Origin: CAZEDK01 sp964511025
Lineage (GTDB): Bacteria > Patescibacteriota > Gracilibacteria > UBA1369 > GWF2-33-10
NCBI GenBank assembly: GCA_964511025.1
Contig: CAZEDK010000011.1
Location: 1 to 38,544, forward strand
Length of the DNA: 38,544 nucleotides
Direction: 5' to 3'
In this document: positions 1-6,597 of the stretch, piece by piece
Numbering within the stretch: the first letter of the stretch is position 1
Layout: every line of letters starts with the position of its first letter
Program-made: the position numbers and the translations under genes
Notes under the pieces: model-generated
The model's input: only the letters and a program-made list of their open reading frames with translations
Told to the model about the DNA's origin: nothing
Database searches by the model: none

Positions 1-1
1 T

Positions 2-379
2 ATTAGTTTAGATGAAATTGTTAAAAAATATTTGGATACTCCATATCTTCTTGGTGGGACTACTAAGAAAGGGATTGATTGTTCTGGTTTGACGCAGAGG
101 ATTTATAAAGAAGTTTATAATATTCAGCTCCCGAAACATTCGAAAGATCAGGCGGCATTAGGAATAGAGGTAAAAAATTTTAATGAGGCTAAAAAAGGGA
201 ATTTGATTTTTTTTAAGGCTAAAAATAAGGAGATCGTTAGGCATGTTGGTTTAATTTTTGATGTTGAAAAAAGAGAAATTTTGCATGCAGCGGAAAAAAT
301 TCATGCTAGAGTATTGATAGAATCTTTGGATAAAATGCTTGAAAGGTATGATATTGCTTGCGTGAGGAGGTATTTGTAA
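2..379 (+). CDS. NlpC/P60-family cysteine peptidase (5' end outside window)
   Basis: Likely cell-wall hydrolase that cleaves peptide cross-bridges of peptidoglycan. The catalytic Cys lies in the motif DCSGL, followed by the His in RHVGLIF and a second polar/His position in ILHAAEK, the order expected for NlpC/P60 domains. The reading frame stays open to the left edge of the window and the residues there (ISLDEIVKKYLDTPYLLGG) already look like the start of the domain, so the TTG at 32 is probably not the start and the gene begins upstream. The visible part covers almost a whole catalytic domain. It sits just before murD, fitting a cell-wall role. Whether it carries a signal peptide or binding domains cannot be seen. 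Confidence 0.85.
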   Translation: MSLDEIVKKYLDTPYLLGGTTKKGIDCSGLTQRIYKEVYNIQLPKHSKDQAALGIEVKNFNEAKKGNLIFFKAKNKEIVRHVGLIFDVEKREILHAAEKIHARVLIESLDKMLERYDIACVRRYL

Positions 380-384
380 TTGAG

Positions 385-447
385 TGATTCCTGTGGAGGC
401 AGGAAGCTCAAGTTTTTATTTACTGGATTCCCGCCTCCGCGGGAATG
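385..447. repeat. Two head-to-head REP-like hairpins
   Basis: Two related palindromes face each other between the NlpC/P60 gene and murD: attcctgtggaggcaggaa (about 386-404) and ttcccgcctccgcggga (about 427-443). The second is followed by atgaca and preceded by ctgga, the core shared with the copies at 16.6, 17.4, 17.5 and 23.5 kb. Both can fold into GC-rich stems and could act as a transcription attenuator between the two genes. Confidence 0.6.
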
Positions 448-457
448 ACAAGTCTAT

Positions 458-2509
458 ATGATCAATTTAGAAGAATTAAAATCCAAAAATATTCATATAG
501 TTGGGCTTTCCGGGACTGAAGGCGCGCAGCTTGCTTTATTTTTGCGCGCCAAAGGTTGTGTTAATTTAACTGCCCATGATTTTTGTGATAAAGAAAAATT
601 TCGTGAAAATTTCCTTATGTTTCATGGAGCTTTGGAAATTGAAGATAGGAAGAATTATTTTGAGAAAATAAATGCTTTGCCAATAAAAAAATGTTTTAAA
701 GAAAATTATTTAGAAAGTATTGAAAAAGCGGATTTGGTTTTTGTTTCACAGGGTTGGTATTTATACGAATTTAATAAGCCAAAATTATTTGAACTAAAAG
801 ATAAGGGCATTCCTTTTTATACAATTTTGAATCTATATTTAAGTATTTGTAAGGCAAAGACGATTGGAATAACCGGGAGTAACGGAAAGACAACAACGAG
901 TAGATTGATTTGGGAGATTTTGAAAGAAAACACAACCCCTCTTGCCCCCTTATCAAAACAACAAAATCAGAGTCCCCCTGATCCCGCATTGCGGGAGGAT
1001 TTAGGGGGTTTCTTCGTTTTATATGTTGGTAACGATCGCAATGCAGTGCAGGATCTTTTTCGAGTTGAGGCTTTGGAAGAAAAAGATTTTTTGGTTTTGG
1101 AAATAAGTAATAGGCAGTTGAAATTGATTAAAGATCAAAGTCCTAATATTGGTATAATTACAAACATTACTCCAAATCATATCAATGAGCACGATTCTTT
1201 TGAAGAATATGCTTATCAAAAATCTAAGGTTTGGAGCTTTCAGAAAGAAGGAGATTTTGCAATTGTAAATTTTGATGATAACGTGTCTAGACAGTGTCTA
1301 GACACTAAAACCCCCTTAATCCCCCTTGTCAGGGGGACAAAAATTCTTAATAAATCAATGATTATTCGATTTTCCATAAAAGAAAAAGCCGATGTTTATA
1401 TAAAAAATAATCAAATTTTTGTACATGATGAATACATTTTGGATTTAAGTGATATCAAAATTCCGGGGAAGCATAATGTTGAAAATGTTTTAGCGGCAAT
1501 TGCGGCCACATATTTCGCAGGAATCAAACCTACGGTTATTCGAGAAGCCGTTTCTCAATTTACCGGCGTTGAAAAGAGACTTGAGTTTGTTGGTGAAGTT
1601 GATTGGATTAAGTTTTATAACGATTTAAGTTCTACTACTCCTGTATCTACTATTGCTGCAATAAAAGCTTTTGAAGATGCAAAGTCTATAACCTTGATAC
1701 TTGGAGGGGATGATAAAAATTTGAAATATGAAGATTTAATCAAAGTAATTAATGAAAAAGTTGATACTTTGATTTTGATGGATGGGACTGTGAAGGGAAA
1801 GATTTTAAAAGCCCCCTTAATACCATTTGTTATGGGGAGATGGGATACAAACCTCCTTAATCCCCCTTGTCAGGGGGACAATTATAAGGACTTTATTAAA
1901 CCATATATAAAATATAATTTTAAACTTACTGAACTTGCCAAAGAAAATAGAAATAATCCTACTAAAGCTGAGTCTAAATATTGGTATGACTTATTAAGTA
2001 GAAGTTGTTTTGCTGATTATAGATTTATTCGTCAAAAACCAATCAATAATTTTATTTTAGATTTTTATTGTTCAAAATTACTTTTGGGTATTGAAATAGA
2101 TGGAGGTGCTCATGCTGAACAGGAAGAGTATGATAAAGAACGAACGCTATTATTAAATGAATATGGTATAGAAATAATTAGATATCGCAATGAAGATGTC
2201 ATGAATGATTTAGAGAATGTATGTAAAGATTTATTAAAAAAAATACTGATAAGAAAAGCCTCTATGGAAAGAAAAGCCTCCCTGACAAGGGAGGTGCCCG
2301 AAGGGCGGAGGGTTAGCGTTTTTGAAGCCAAAACTATCCTCGAAGCCTTTCAAGTTGCAAAAGAAAATACAAAATTTGGTGGTGTAGTCTTACTATCTCC
2401 AGCAGGCGAAGGATTTTTTACAAAATTTTTGAACCGCAGAACAGGAGGTATGAGTTTGGATCGCATTTTGTGTCTCCTTAAAAACAATTCTATTTCTCAT
2501 CCTCAATAA
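458..2509 (+). CDS. murD: UDP-N-acetylmuramoylalanine--D-glutamate ligase with three in-frame insertions
   Basis: MurD adds D-glutamate to UDP-MurNAc-L-Ala in cytoplasmic peptidoglycan synthesis. Visible hallmarks are the P-loop GSNGKTT (residues 140-146), the NH pair of the central domain (240-241), PGKHNVENVLAA (336-347), YNDLSSTTP in the third domain (387-395) and ILGGDDK (414-420), with LLSPAGEGFF near the end. At 683 residues it is far longer than usual (about 440-470). The excess is three insertions encoded by repeats: residues about 158-185, about 278-297 and about 452-620, the last holding a complete DUF559 domain. All fall between conserved secondary-structure elements, in loops, and the frame is kept. 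Removing them leaves about 470 residues. Its 3' end overlaps the convergent LysW-like gene by 20 bases. Confidence 0.92.
   Translation: MINLEELKSKNIHIVGLSGTEGAQLALFLRAKGCVNLTAHDFCDKEKFRENFLMFHGALEIEDRKNYFEKINALPIKKCFKENYLESIEKADLVFVSQGWYLYEFNKPKLFELKDKGIPFYTILNLYLSICKAKTIGITGSNGKTTTSRLIWEILKENTTPLAPLSKQQNQSPPDPALREDLGGFFVLYVGNDRNAVQDLFRVEALEEKDFLVLEISNRQLKLIKDQSPNIGIITNITPNHINEHDSFEEYAYQKSKVWSFQKEGDFAIVNFDDNVSRQCLDTKTPLIPLVRGTKILNKSMIIRFSIKEKADVYIKNNQIFVHDEYILDLSDIKIPGKHNVENVLAAIAATYFAGIKPTVIREAVSQFTGVEKRLEFVGEVDWIKFYNDLSSTTPVSTIAAIKAFEDAKSITLILGGDDKNLKYEDLIKVINEKVDTLILMDGTVKGKILKAPLIPFVMGRWDTNLLNPPCQGDNYKDFIKPYIKYNFKLTELAKENRNNPTKAESKYWYDLLSRSCFADYRFIRQKPINNFILDFYCSKLLLGIEIDGGAHAEQEEYDKERTLLLNEYGIEIIRYRNEDVMNDLENVCKDLLKKILIRKASMERKASLTREVPEGRRVSVFEAKTILEAFQVAKENTKFGGVVLLSPAGEGFFTKFLNRRTGGMSLDRILCLLKNNSISHPQ
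974..1008. repeat. C-rich hairpin repeat inserted in murD (insert 1)
   Basis: A hairpin with arms ccccctgatccc and gggaggatttaggggg inside the murD coding sequence. It encodes part of residues 158-185, a stretch absent from ordinary MurD and located just after the P-loop helix. It belongs to the same family as the copies at 1311, 1852, 2276 and 23592. The number of inserted bases preserves the reading frame. Confidence 0.75.
1283..1305. repeat. 23-base perfect palindrome with two TGTCTAGACA units
   Basis: gtgtctagaca-g-tgtctagacac is a perfect palindrome centred on 1294, lying in murD immediately before the C-rich repeat at 1311 and encoding VSRQCLDT in an extra loop. Exact or near copies lie at 3544-3563 and 6017-6040. 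I found no others in the window. Confidence 0.8.
1311..1337. repeat. C-rich hairpin repeat inserted in murD (insert 2)
   Basis: cccccttaatcccccttgtc followed by aggggga, encoding TPLIPLVRG in a loop of the MurD central domain. It is nearly identical to the left flank of the DUF559 insertion at 1852-1879. It directly abuts the TGTCTAGACA palindrome, so the two repeats form a compound insertion. Confidence 0.75.
1812..2315. mobile_element. DUF559-bearing repeat element inserted in frame in murD
   Basis: About 500 bases that look like a discrete insertion. The left side has a degenerate C-rich repeat (1812-1840) and a full copy (1852-1879). The right side has a related copy in inverted orientation (2276-2315: gcctccctgacaagggaggt, then gcccgaagggcggaggg). 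Between them the murD frame encodes a complete DUF559 domain (protein residues about 487-597). DUF559 is related to very-short-patch-repair-type PD-(D/E)XK endonucleases, and the expected acidic core is present: LDFYC with D535, then GIEIDGGAH with E546 and D548. The 11-base repeat agaaaagcctc occurs twice near the right end (2252-2262 and 2270-2280). The domain has no separate start and is made only as part of MurD unless excised or internally initiated. That it moves is inferred from the flanking repeats. Confidence 0.65.
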
Positions 2510-2642
2510 GTTCATAATTGGAAGAATTGATATCGATGATTTTTATTTCAGCTCCACAGTTTTCACAATCAACTATTTCGCCATTTTTAATGTTATTTGT
2601 GATATCTATTTTCATCATACAGTCGGGACAAACGATTTGCAT
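2490..2642 (-). CDS. LysW-like zinc-ribbon carrier protein, 50 residues
   Basis: A short minus-strand gene. The protein starts MQIVCPDCMMKIDI, has a second pair DCENCGAEIKI and ends YELIEDEK. Two CPxC/CxxC pairs spaced by about 20 residues, an acidic C-terminal tail and a length near 54 residues match LysW/ArgW, the amino-group carrier protein of lysine and arginine synthesis in Thermus and archaea. Canonical LysW ends in EDWGE with a C-terminal Glu that carries the substrate. This one ends in IEDEK, so a carrier role by the same chemistry is uncertain. It is divergent from the PLP enzyme at 2713, and an ATP-grasp gene follows that enzyme. It overlaps the end of murD by 20 bases. It could also be a plain zinc-ribbon protein of unknown role. 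Confidence 0.7.
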   Translation of the reverse strand: MQIVCPDCMMKIDITNNIKNGEIVDCENCGAEIKIIDINSSNYELIEDEK

Positions 2643-2699
2643 ATAAAAAAATTAAAAAACTATTTATATATACAGTAAAATTTATATATACTGAACTAG

Positions 2700-2705
2700 T
2701 ATAAT
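2700..2705 (+). promoter_or_regulatory. -10 box TATAAT, leaderless start of PLP gene
   Basis: TATAAT ends 7 bases before the ATG at 2713. Transcription would therefore start at or next to the ATG, leaving no room for a ribosome binding site. No convincing -35 box is visible. The surrounding 70 bases are very AT-rich and also serve the divergent LysW-like gene. Confidence 0.55.
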
Positions 2706-2712
2706 TTGTTTG

Positions 2713-3732
2713 ATGAATAATTTTCAAGATTACATATCAGAATCTAAAAAAGGTATTTGGCGCTATGAACAATTTTTTGAGGATAAAATAGCAGTACTAG
2801 ATAAATCACTGCAAAAGATAAAGGATAAAGAAAAATTAAATTTGGAACAAGGATTAACTTCTTTAGAAAATAGAAAGGATTTGGAAAATAGCTTATCTGT
2901 CAAAAATCTATATTTAAAAAGAGAAGACTTAAATACTCTTGGATCTTTTAAAAGTCGAGCTTTGGCTTATCAAGTTTCGTATTACAAAAATTTAGCTCAT
3001 AAAAATTTAGTAATTTCTTCATCAGGTAATGCAGGGATATGTGCAGCAAAATATTGTGACGTTGCGGGCATTAAACTTATTTGTTTAATTTCTCCGAATA
3101 CAGATATTGCGAAAAAAGCAGAACTGTCAAAAACAAATGCAGTGGTTATCGAATCAAGCAAGGCAATGAGATTGGCTAATTATCTTTCGGCAAAATATAA
3201 AATCCCAAATTTAAGACCATCTGTCGATGACATTTCTTTGATAGGTTTTGAAACTTTGGCGTATGAAATATTTGAACAAAGCGGTCAGTTTTTGGAAAAA
3301 TTTTCAATTTATACATTTGTGACTAGCGGGTCTTCATTGATTGGAATTTACAATGGTTTGAAGAAATTATTTGATTTAGGTTTTATAACAAAAATTCCAA
3401 CAATCTTTGCTGTGATGTCAGATGAAATTAGCCTAGGCGTAAAAAATTCCAGAAGAATTGAAAAAGTGATTGAAATTGTAAAAACAACAGGTGGACAAAT
3501 AATTAATATCACAAATCTAGATTTAAAGATGCTTGCAGGTAAATGTCTCGACCTGTCTAGACAGATTGCAAAAGAATCCCAAGCTGTCTTGTCAGCTATT
3601 TCCAAAATGAAAATGGATAACAGTATAGCTATCATTGGAGGGAAAAATTGGGATTTGAGTAGCGAATGTTGTCAAAAAGAATTTCTAAAAGCTGAAAACT
3701 TTGAAAAAATTGATCAAATACTTAAAATTTAA
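2713..3732 (+). CDS. PLP-dependent enzyme, threonine synthase / tryptophan synthase beta superfamily
   Basis: A fold-type II PLP enzyme. The PLP-binding lysine is in GSFKSRAL, the counterpart of GSFKDRG in threonine synthase, within YLKREDLNTLGSFKSRAL. It is followed by the phosphate/substrate loop SSSGNAGICAAKYC and a glycine-rich stretch VTSGSSLIGIYNGLKK. At about 339 residues it lacks the long N-terminal domain of some threonine synthases. The reaction cannot be named from sequence: beta-replacement or beta-elimination on an activated amino acid is typical of the family. ATG at 2713 is chosen over TTG at 2710 because TATAAT ends 7 bases before it. The ATP-grasp gene follows after 2 bases, so the two are co-transcribed. 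A TGTCTAGACA repeat lies within the coding sequence at 3544-3563. Confidence 0.8.
   Translation: MNNFQDYISESKKGIWRYEQFFEDKIAVLDKSLQKIKDKEKLNLEQGLTSLENRKDLENSLSVKNLYLKREDLNTLGSFKSRALAYQVSYYKNLAHKNLVISSSGNAGICAAKYCDVAGIKLICLISPNTDIAKKAELSKTNAVVIESSKAMRLANYLSAKYKIPNLRPSVDDISLIGFETLAYEIFEQSGQFLEKFSIYTFVTSGSSLIGIYNGLKKLFDLGFITKIPTIFAVMSDEISLGVKNSRRIEKVIEIVKTTGGQIINITNLDLKMLAGKCLDLSRQIAKESQAVLSAISKMKMDNSIAIIGGKNWDLSSECCQKEFLKAENFEKIDQILKI
3544..3563. repeat. TGTCTAGACA palindrome pair inside PLP gene
   Basis: tgtctcgacc followed directly by tgtctagaca. This is a degenerate plus an exact unit of the palindrome seen at 1283 and 6017. It encodes CLDLSRQ, while the murD copy encodes SRQCLD, the same peptide circularly permuted. 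Confidence 0.6.
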
Positions 3733-3734
3733 AA

Positions 3735-5150
3735 TTGACTTTAATATTCATATCACCGGATCCGTCAAAAGCTCTTGGACTTGAACAGATAGTCAAAGAT
3801 TTGCATATAATTTGCACAAATAGACATCCCATCATCGACTATTTTGAGTCAAAAAGCGCGAAAATTTTCTGTTTAGAGGACTTATTTAATTTGAGTCAGG
3901 ATGAAATAGACAGATTAAACAATACGGGAAAACTTTTTGAACATATTGAAGTTTTAAAATATTTAAAACTTTTGCAAAAACAAAAAAAATCTCAATTAAA
4001 TATTTTAGTTTTCAAGCCGTCAACAAAGATTTCCAAAATCTCAAAAGATAATAATTTTAAGTTACTTGTTAATGATGCCAATCTCTGTAGAAATATCGAA
4101 GATAAATGTAAGTTTTTTGATTTTTTAAAAAAAGCGCAAAAAGCAGGAAATAAAAAAACGATTAATATTCCCGAATATCAAATATCTGTTTTAAATTCAT
4201 CAAATTATGAAGATTTAAAAGATAAATTTGCTGAAAAATTTGTAATACAATTTGGGAGAGGATTTGCTGGCAATTCTACTTTTTTTATAAATTCAAAAGA
4301 AGAATTTGAAAATTTATGTGAATCGCAAGGTGATTTCTGTGCGAAGATAACGAAATATATGGATGGCTATACCTTGACAATCAATTGCTGTGTCACAGAT
4401 TTAAACACGATCGTCAGTCAGCCTTTTGTTCAGATAACTGGTGATAGATTGCTTCAAACTTATAAAGGAGGGACTTGTGGCGTTAGCTTTTCCGCTATCA
4501 ACAATATAGATAAAAAAATTACAAATTCGCTTATTCAGCAGAGTTTGCAAATAGGTCAATTTTTGAAAAACGAAGGATATAAGGGTATTTTTGGACTAGA
4601 TTTTGTGATCGACAAAGAAAAAGTGTTTATTATCGAGTGCAATCCTAGAATGACTATATCTGTAGCACATTTTACTTTGCGTCAAATTGCTTTGGGTCAT
4701 GACACGTTGATTTTAGCAGAGCATTTAAAAGTTTTTGCTTATGACAAATTGCAAAAGACATTAAAAACAACAAATTCAAAGCAAGTACTTGAAGAACTTC
4801 GTGGTGCTTCTCTTATTTTAAGAAATGTTTTTAAAAAAGATATAATTTTAAAAAACGCTCTAAATCCTTGTTGGTATATTTGGAACACAAAAAATAATAA
4901 TTTTAAAATGACAAATTTGGAATTTGGTTTCAAAATTATTCCTACAACAAAGAAAGATGAAATTGCTTTTTTACCGCTATGTTTAGGAAAAGGCTCTCAA
5001 ATTCATGAAGGTAACGCCTTTTGCGACATTTATTTTTGGGAAAATATTTTGGATAAAAAAATGCTTATTTTGCCTGAAATAAGAAAATTAACAGAAGAAC
5101 TTTACGCTTTTTTTACTTCTGAAGGAAGTTTTTGCAATTCTCGGACATAA
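3735..5150 (+). CDS. ATP-grasp family ligase-like protein
   Basis: ATP-grasp enzymes join a carboxylate to an amine or thiol through an acyl-phosphate. Here the glycine-rich nucleotide-binding loop is FGRGFAGNSTFF (about residues 173-184), the lid/metal region includes AKITKYMDGYTLTINC (203-218), and the metal-binding motif is IIECNPRMTIS (299-309). The domain spans roughly residues 110-350, with about 120 further residues of unclear function. The arrangement resembles the ligases grouped with carbamoyl-phosphate synthase rather than RimK/LysX, so despite the LysW-like neighbour it is not a clear LysX. It starts with TTG at 3735, two bases after the PLP gene stop. No earlier in-frame start fits. 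Its last 49 bases overlap the convergent gene at 5102. Confidence 0.75.
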   Translation: MTLIFISPDPSKALGLEQIVKDLHIICTNRHPIIDYFESKSAKIFCLEDLFNLSQDEIDRLNNTGKLFEHIEVLKYLKLLQKQKKSQLNILVFKPSTKISKISKDNNFKLLVNDANLCRNIEDKCKFFDFLKKAQKAGNKKTINIPEYQISVLNSSNYEDLKDKFAEKFVIQFGRGFAGNSTFFINSKEEFENLCESQGDFCAKITKYMDGYTLTINCCVTDLNTIVSQPFVQITGDRLLQTYKGGTCGVSFSAINNIDKKITNSLIQQSLQIGQFLKNEGYKGIFGLDFVIDKEKVFIIECNPRMTISVAHFTLRQIALGHDTLILAEHLKVFAYDKLQKTLKTTNSKQVLEELRGASLILRNVFKKDIILKNALNPCWYIWNTKNNNFKMTNLEFGFKIIPTTKKDEIAFLPLCLGKGSQIHEGNAFCDIYFWENILDKKMLILPEIRKLTEELYAFFTSEGSFCNSRT

Positions 5151-5473
5151 GCGTCGAGAGCTTCTCTTTGTTTAGCGCTGATTGAATGCAAGGCTTCTTC
5201 GATAGTTCCTTCTCCACCAATATCAATGGAAAAAGCTAAATATATTATAAGTCTAACCCATTTATCAGGCGCTTCTTGTTTTTTTGCTTTTGCTTCATCT
5301 TTTTTTGCTTTTTGCAGAACTTTTTTCATTTGACCACGTTTGTCCTTGAATTGATCGCTTGGCCCTTCGTCAACATTAATTTGTGGCGTTGAAGAATATT
5401 CAGCATCCGAAGTCAGACTCTCGTTTGCATACAAAAATCTTTTTTCAGTAATTAATTGTTTAAATTGATTCAT
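5102..5473 (-). CDS. Unknown 123-residue charged protein
   Basis: I do not recognise a family. The protein starts MNQFKQLITEKRFLYANESL, has a lysine-rich, probably helical middle (KKVLQKAKKDEAKAKKQ), then a more hydrophobic stretch WVRLIIYLAFSIDIGGEGTIEEAL and a charged end. The hydrophobic stretch is short and flanked by acidic residues, so a membrane span is doubtful. The ATG at 5473 is chosen because it lies 1 base beyond the stop codon of the upstream gene, suggesting coupled translation. Starting at 5536 would overlap that gene by 60 bases. It probably works with the HTH/coiled-coil/membrane protein encoded before it. Confidence 0.6.
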   Translation of the reverse strand: MNQFKQLITEKRFLYANESLTSDAEYSSTPQINVDEGPSDQFKDKRGQMKKVLQKAKKDEAKAKKQEAPDKWVRLIIYLAFSIDIGGEGTIEEALHSISAKQREALDAYVRELQKLPSEVKKA

Positions 5474-5474
5474 T

Positions 5475-6014
5475 TTAATTTTTAAGTATCCATAAAATTG
5501 GCTGAAAGGCCAGTAAACCGAACAATAACGCGGCAAATATCCATTTATTTAACAATTCTTCTTTTAGTCTTCCTTCAATTTCTTTCGATCTTTTTTCCAA
5601 ATTTTTTTCCGCTTCTTCAAGTTCTTCATTTTTATTTTTGTATTCAAGGAGAGGCACCGCAGTTTTTAACTGTTCTTCGAGTTTACCGAGTTTGTAATTA
5701 GTCCCTTGCAATTGTTTGTAAGTTTCTCTTAATTCAATTTTGGTGTCTTCATATAGTATTTTATAAAATTCTTCATGATCTTTTTTTGCTAGACTCAAAG
5801 CTTTTGGTTTTTCTTTTTCAATTATGTTTTCTTCCGTAATTAATTTTTTCCCAAATAAATCAGCCAATTTCTCAAGCTCATGTTGATAAATTCTAACTCT
5901 TCCTTGTATTCTGCTGTATTTTATTTTTTTTGATTTAAGCTGACGATCAAGAGTCCTTGTGGAAATCCCAAGTAGATCGGCAGCCTGTTCGCGACTATAA
6001 TTTGTTTGGGTCAT
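5475..6014 (-). CDS. Membrane-anchored HTH (excisionase/MerR-type) coiled-coil protein
   Basis: The N-terminus (residues 5-50) is an excisionase/MerR-like winged helix-turn-helix: YSREQAADLLGISTRTLDRQ, then IKYSRIQGRVRIYQHELEKL. Residues about 75-150 are rich in E, K and L with a heptad-like pattern and are probably coiled coil. The C-terminus (about 156-177) is a hydrophobic segment, WIFAALLFGLLAFQPILWIL, likely a membrane anchor. DNA-binding head, coiled-coil spacer and membrane tail in one chain suggest a protein that ties DNA to the membrane, comparable in layout only to RacA or Noc-type tethers. An inverted repeat lies directly before the start codon. It is the first gene of a two-gene unit. 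Function is inferred; a membrane-bound regulator is the main alternative. Confidence 0.7.
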   Translation of the reverse strand: MTQTNYSREQAADLLGISTRTLDRQLKSKKIKYSRIQGRVRIYQHELEKLADLFGKKLITEENIIEKEKPKALSLAKKDHEEFYKILYEDTKIELRETYKQLQGTNYKLGKLEEQLKTAVPLLEYKNKNEELEEAEKNLEKRSKEIEGRLKEELLNKWIFAALLFGLLAFQPILWILKN

Positions 6015-6016
6015 TT

Positions 6017-6040
6017 TTGTCTAGACATGTGACTAGACAA
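6017..6040. promoter_or_regulatory. Inverted repeat, probable operator of the HTH gene
   Basis: ttgtctag and ctagacaa form perfect 8-base arms around acatgtga, 3 bases before the ATG of the HTH gene. The left part is an exact TGTCTAGACA (6018-6027). A minus-strand -10-like TATACT lies just beyond it (about 6042-6047), so the repeat covers the predicted transcription start and 5' leader. Autoregulation by the HTH protein is an inference. Confidence 0.6.
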
Positions 6041-6118
6041 AGTATAAAAGATTTTTTTGAAAATTAAATGTTTACGTCTTGACCATGCACTGTTTTTCTT
6101 GTTTTAACAGTTTTTGTT

Positions 6119-6340
6119 TTAGATTTGATCCAACTCGCGCCTATTATTCAGCCCAATTTCTTTGATAATTGCGTGCAAAGTTCCGATGCGAATATCCTTA
6201 TTTCCATGATTTGGGACGGGAATTACAGTTTTGTCGGCATCACGGACCCAAAGAGTATGTGAGCCTTTCCCTTGCCTAAAGAATTTGAAGCCAAGCTTTT
6301 TTAGTTTTTTTGTTAATTTATCGTAATTATATGAGGTCAT
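6119..6340 (-). CDS. hicA: HicA-family mRNA interferase toxin
   Basis: A small basic protein of 73 residues with the double-stranded-RNA-binding-like HicA/YcfA fold: KLTKKLKKLGFKFFRQGKGSHTLWVRD, where the His of GSH is the expected catalytic residue, then VIPVPNHGNKDIRIGTLHAIIKEIGL. HicA toxins cleave mRNA when freed from the antitoxin. The start overlaps the hicB stop by four bases (ATGA), so translation is coupled. The order here is antitoxin first, toxin second. Confidence 0.88.
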   Translation of the reverse strand: MTSYNYDKLTKKLKKLGFKFFRQGKGSHTLWVRDADKTVIPVPNHGNKDIRIGTLHAIIKEIGLNNRRELDQI

Positions 6341-6540
6341 GCTATTTGAAATGGCATATCAAAATGCAATTTTTGTTTTGTTATATTAAAAGTGGTTTTT
6401 TTATACTCAGCGATCATATTTATAACGTCCACTAAGTTATAAAAAGCTTCAAATTCATTATCTCCCTCAGCAAAAGCACCTTGTATCTCAGGACATTTAG
6501 CCAAAAATCCATTTTCTTGTTTTTCTATATTTATTATCAT
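6337..6540 (-). CDS. hicB: HicB-family antitoxin
   Basis: 67 residues beginning MIINIEKQENGFLAKCPEIQGAFAEGDNEFEA, the partial RNase-H-like fold of HicB antitoxins (a short strand, then GFLAKCPEI, then a helix). It should bind and neutralise the HicA toxin encoded downstream with a four-base overlap. It lacks the C-terminal DNA-binding domain of longer HicB proteins, so autoregulation would need another site or partner. An 18-base palindrome begins 3 bases upstream of its start codon. Confidence 0.85.
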   Translation of the reverse strand: MIINIEKQENGFLAKCPEIQGAFAEGDNEFEAFYNLVDVINMIAEYKKTTFNITKQKLHFDMPFQIA

Positions 6541-6542
6541 AA

Positions 6543-6560
6543 AATTGATTTAAATCAATT
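6543..6560. promoter_or_regulatory. 18-base perfect palindrome between hicB and def
   Basis: AATTGATTTAAATCAATT is fully self-complementary and lies in the 70-base gap between divergent hicBA and def. Its position next to the hicB start suits an operator for the toxin-antitoxin unit, possibly also affecting def. It is AT-rich but far longer than chance palindromes nearby. Confidence 0.55.
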
Positions 6561-6597
6561 ACAATATAACATTTTTAGTGAAATCAGGGAAGCAATT

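Noticed and set aside
458..2509. murD as a pseudogene broken by insertions
   Set aside because: The frame is intact throughout and every recognisable catalytic motif is present, so a working enzyme is more likely.
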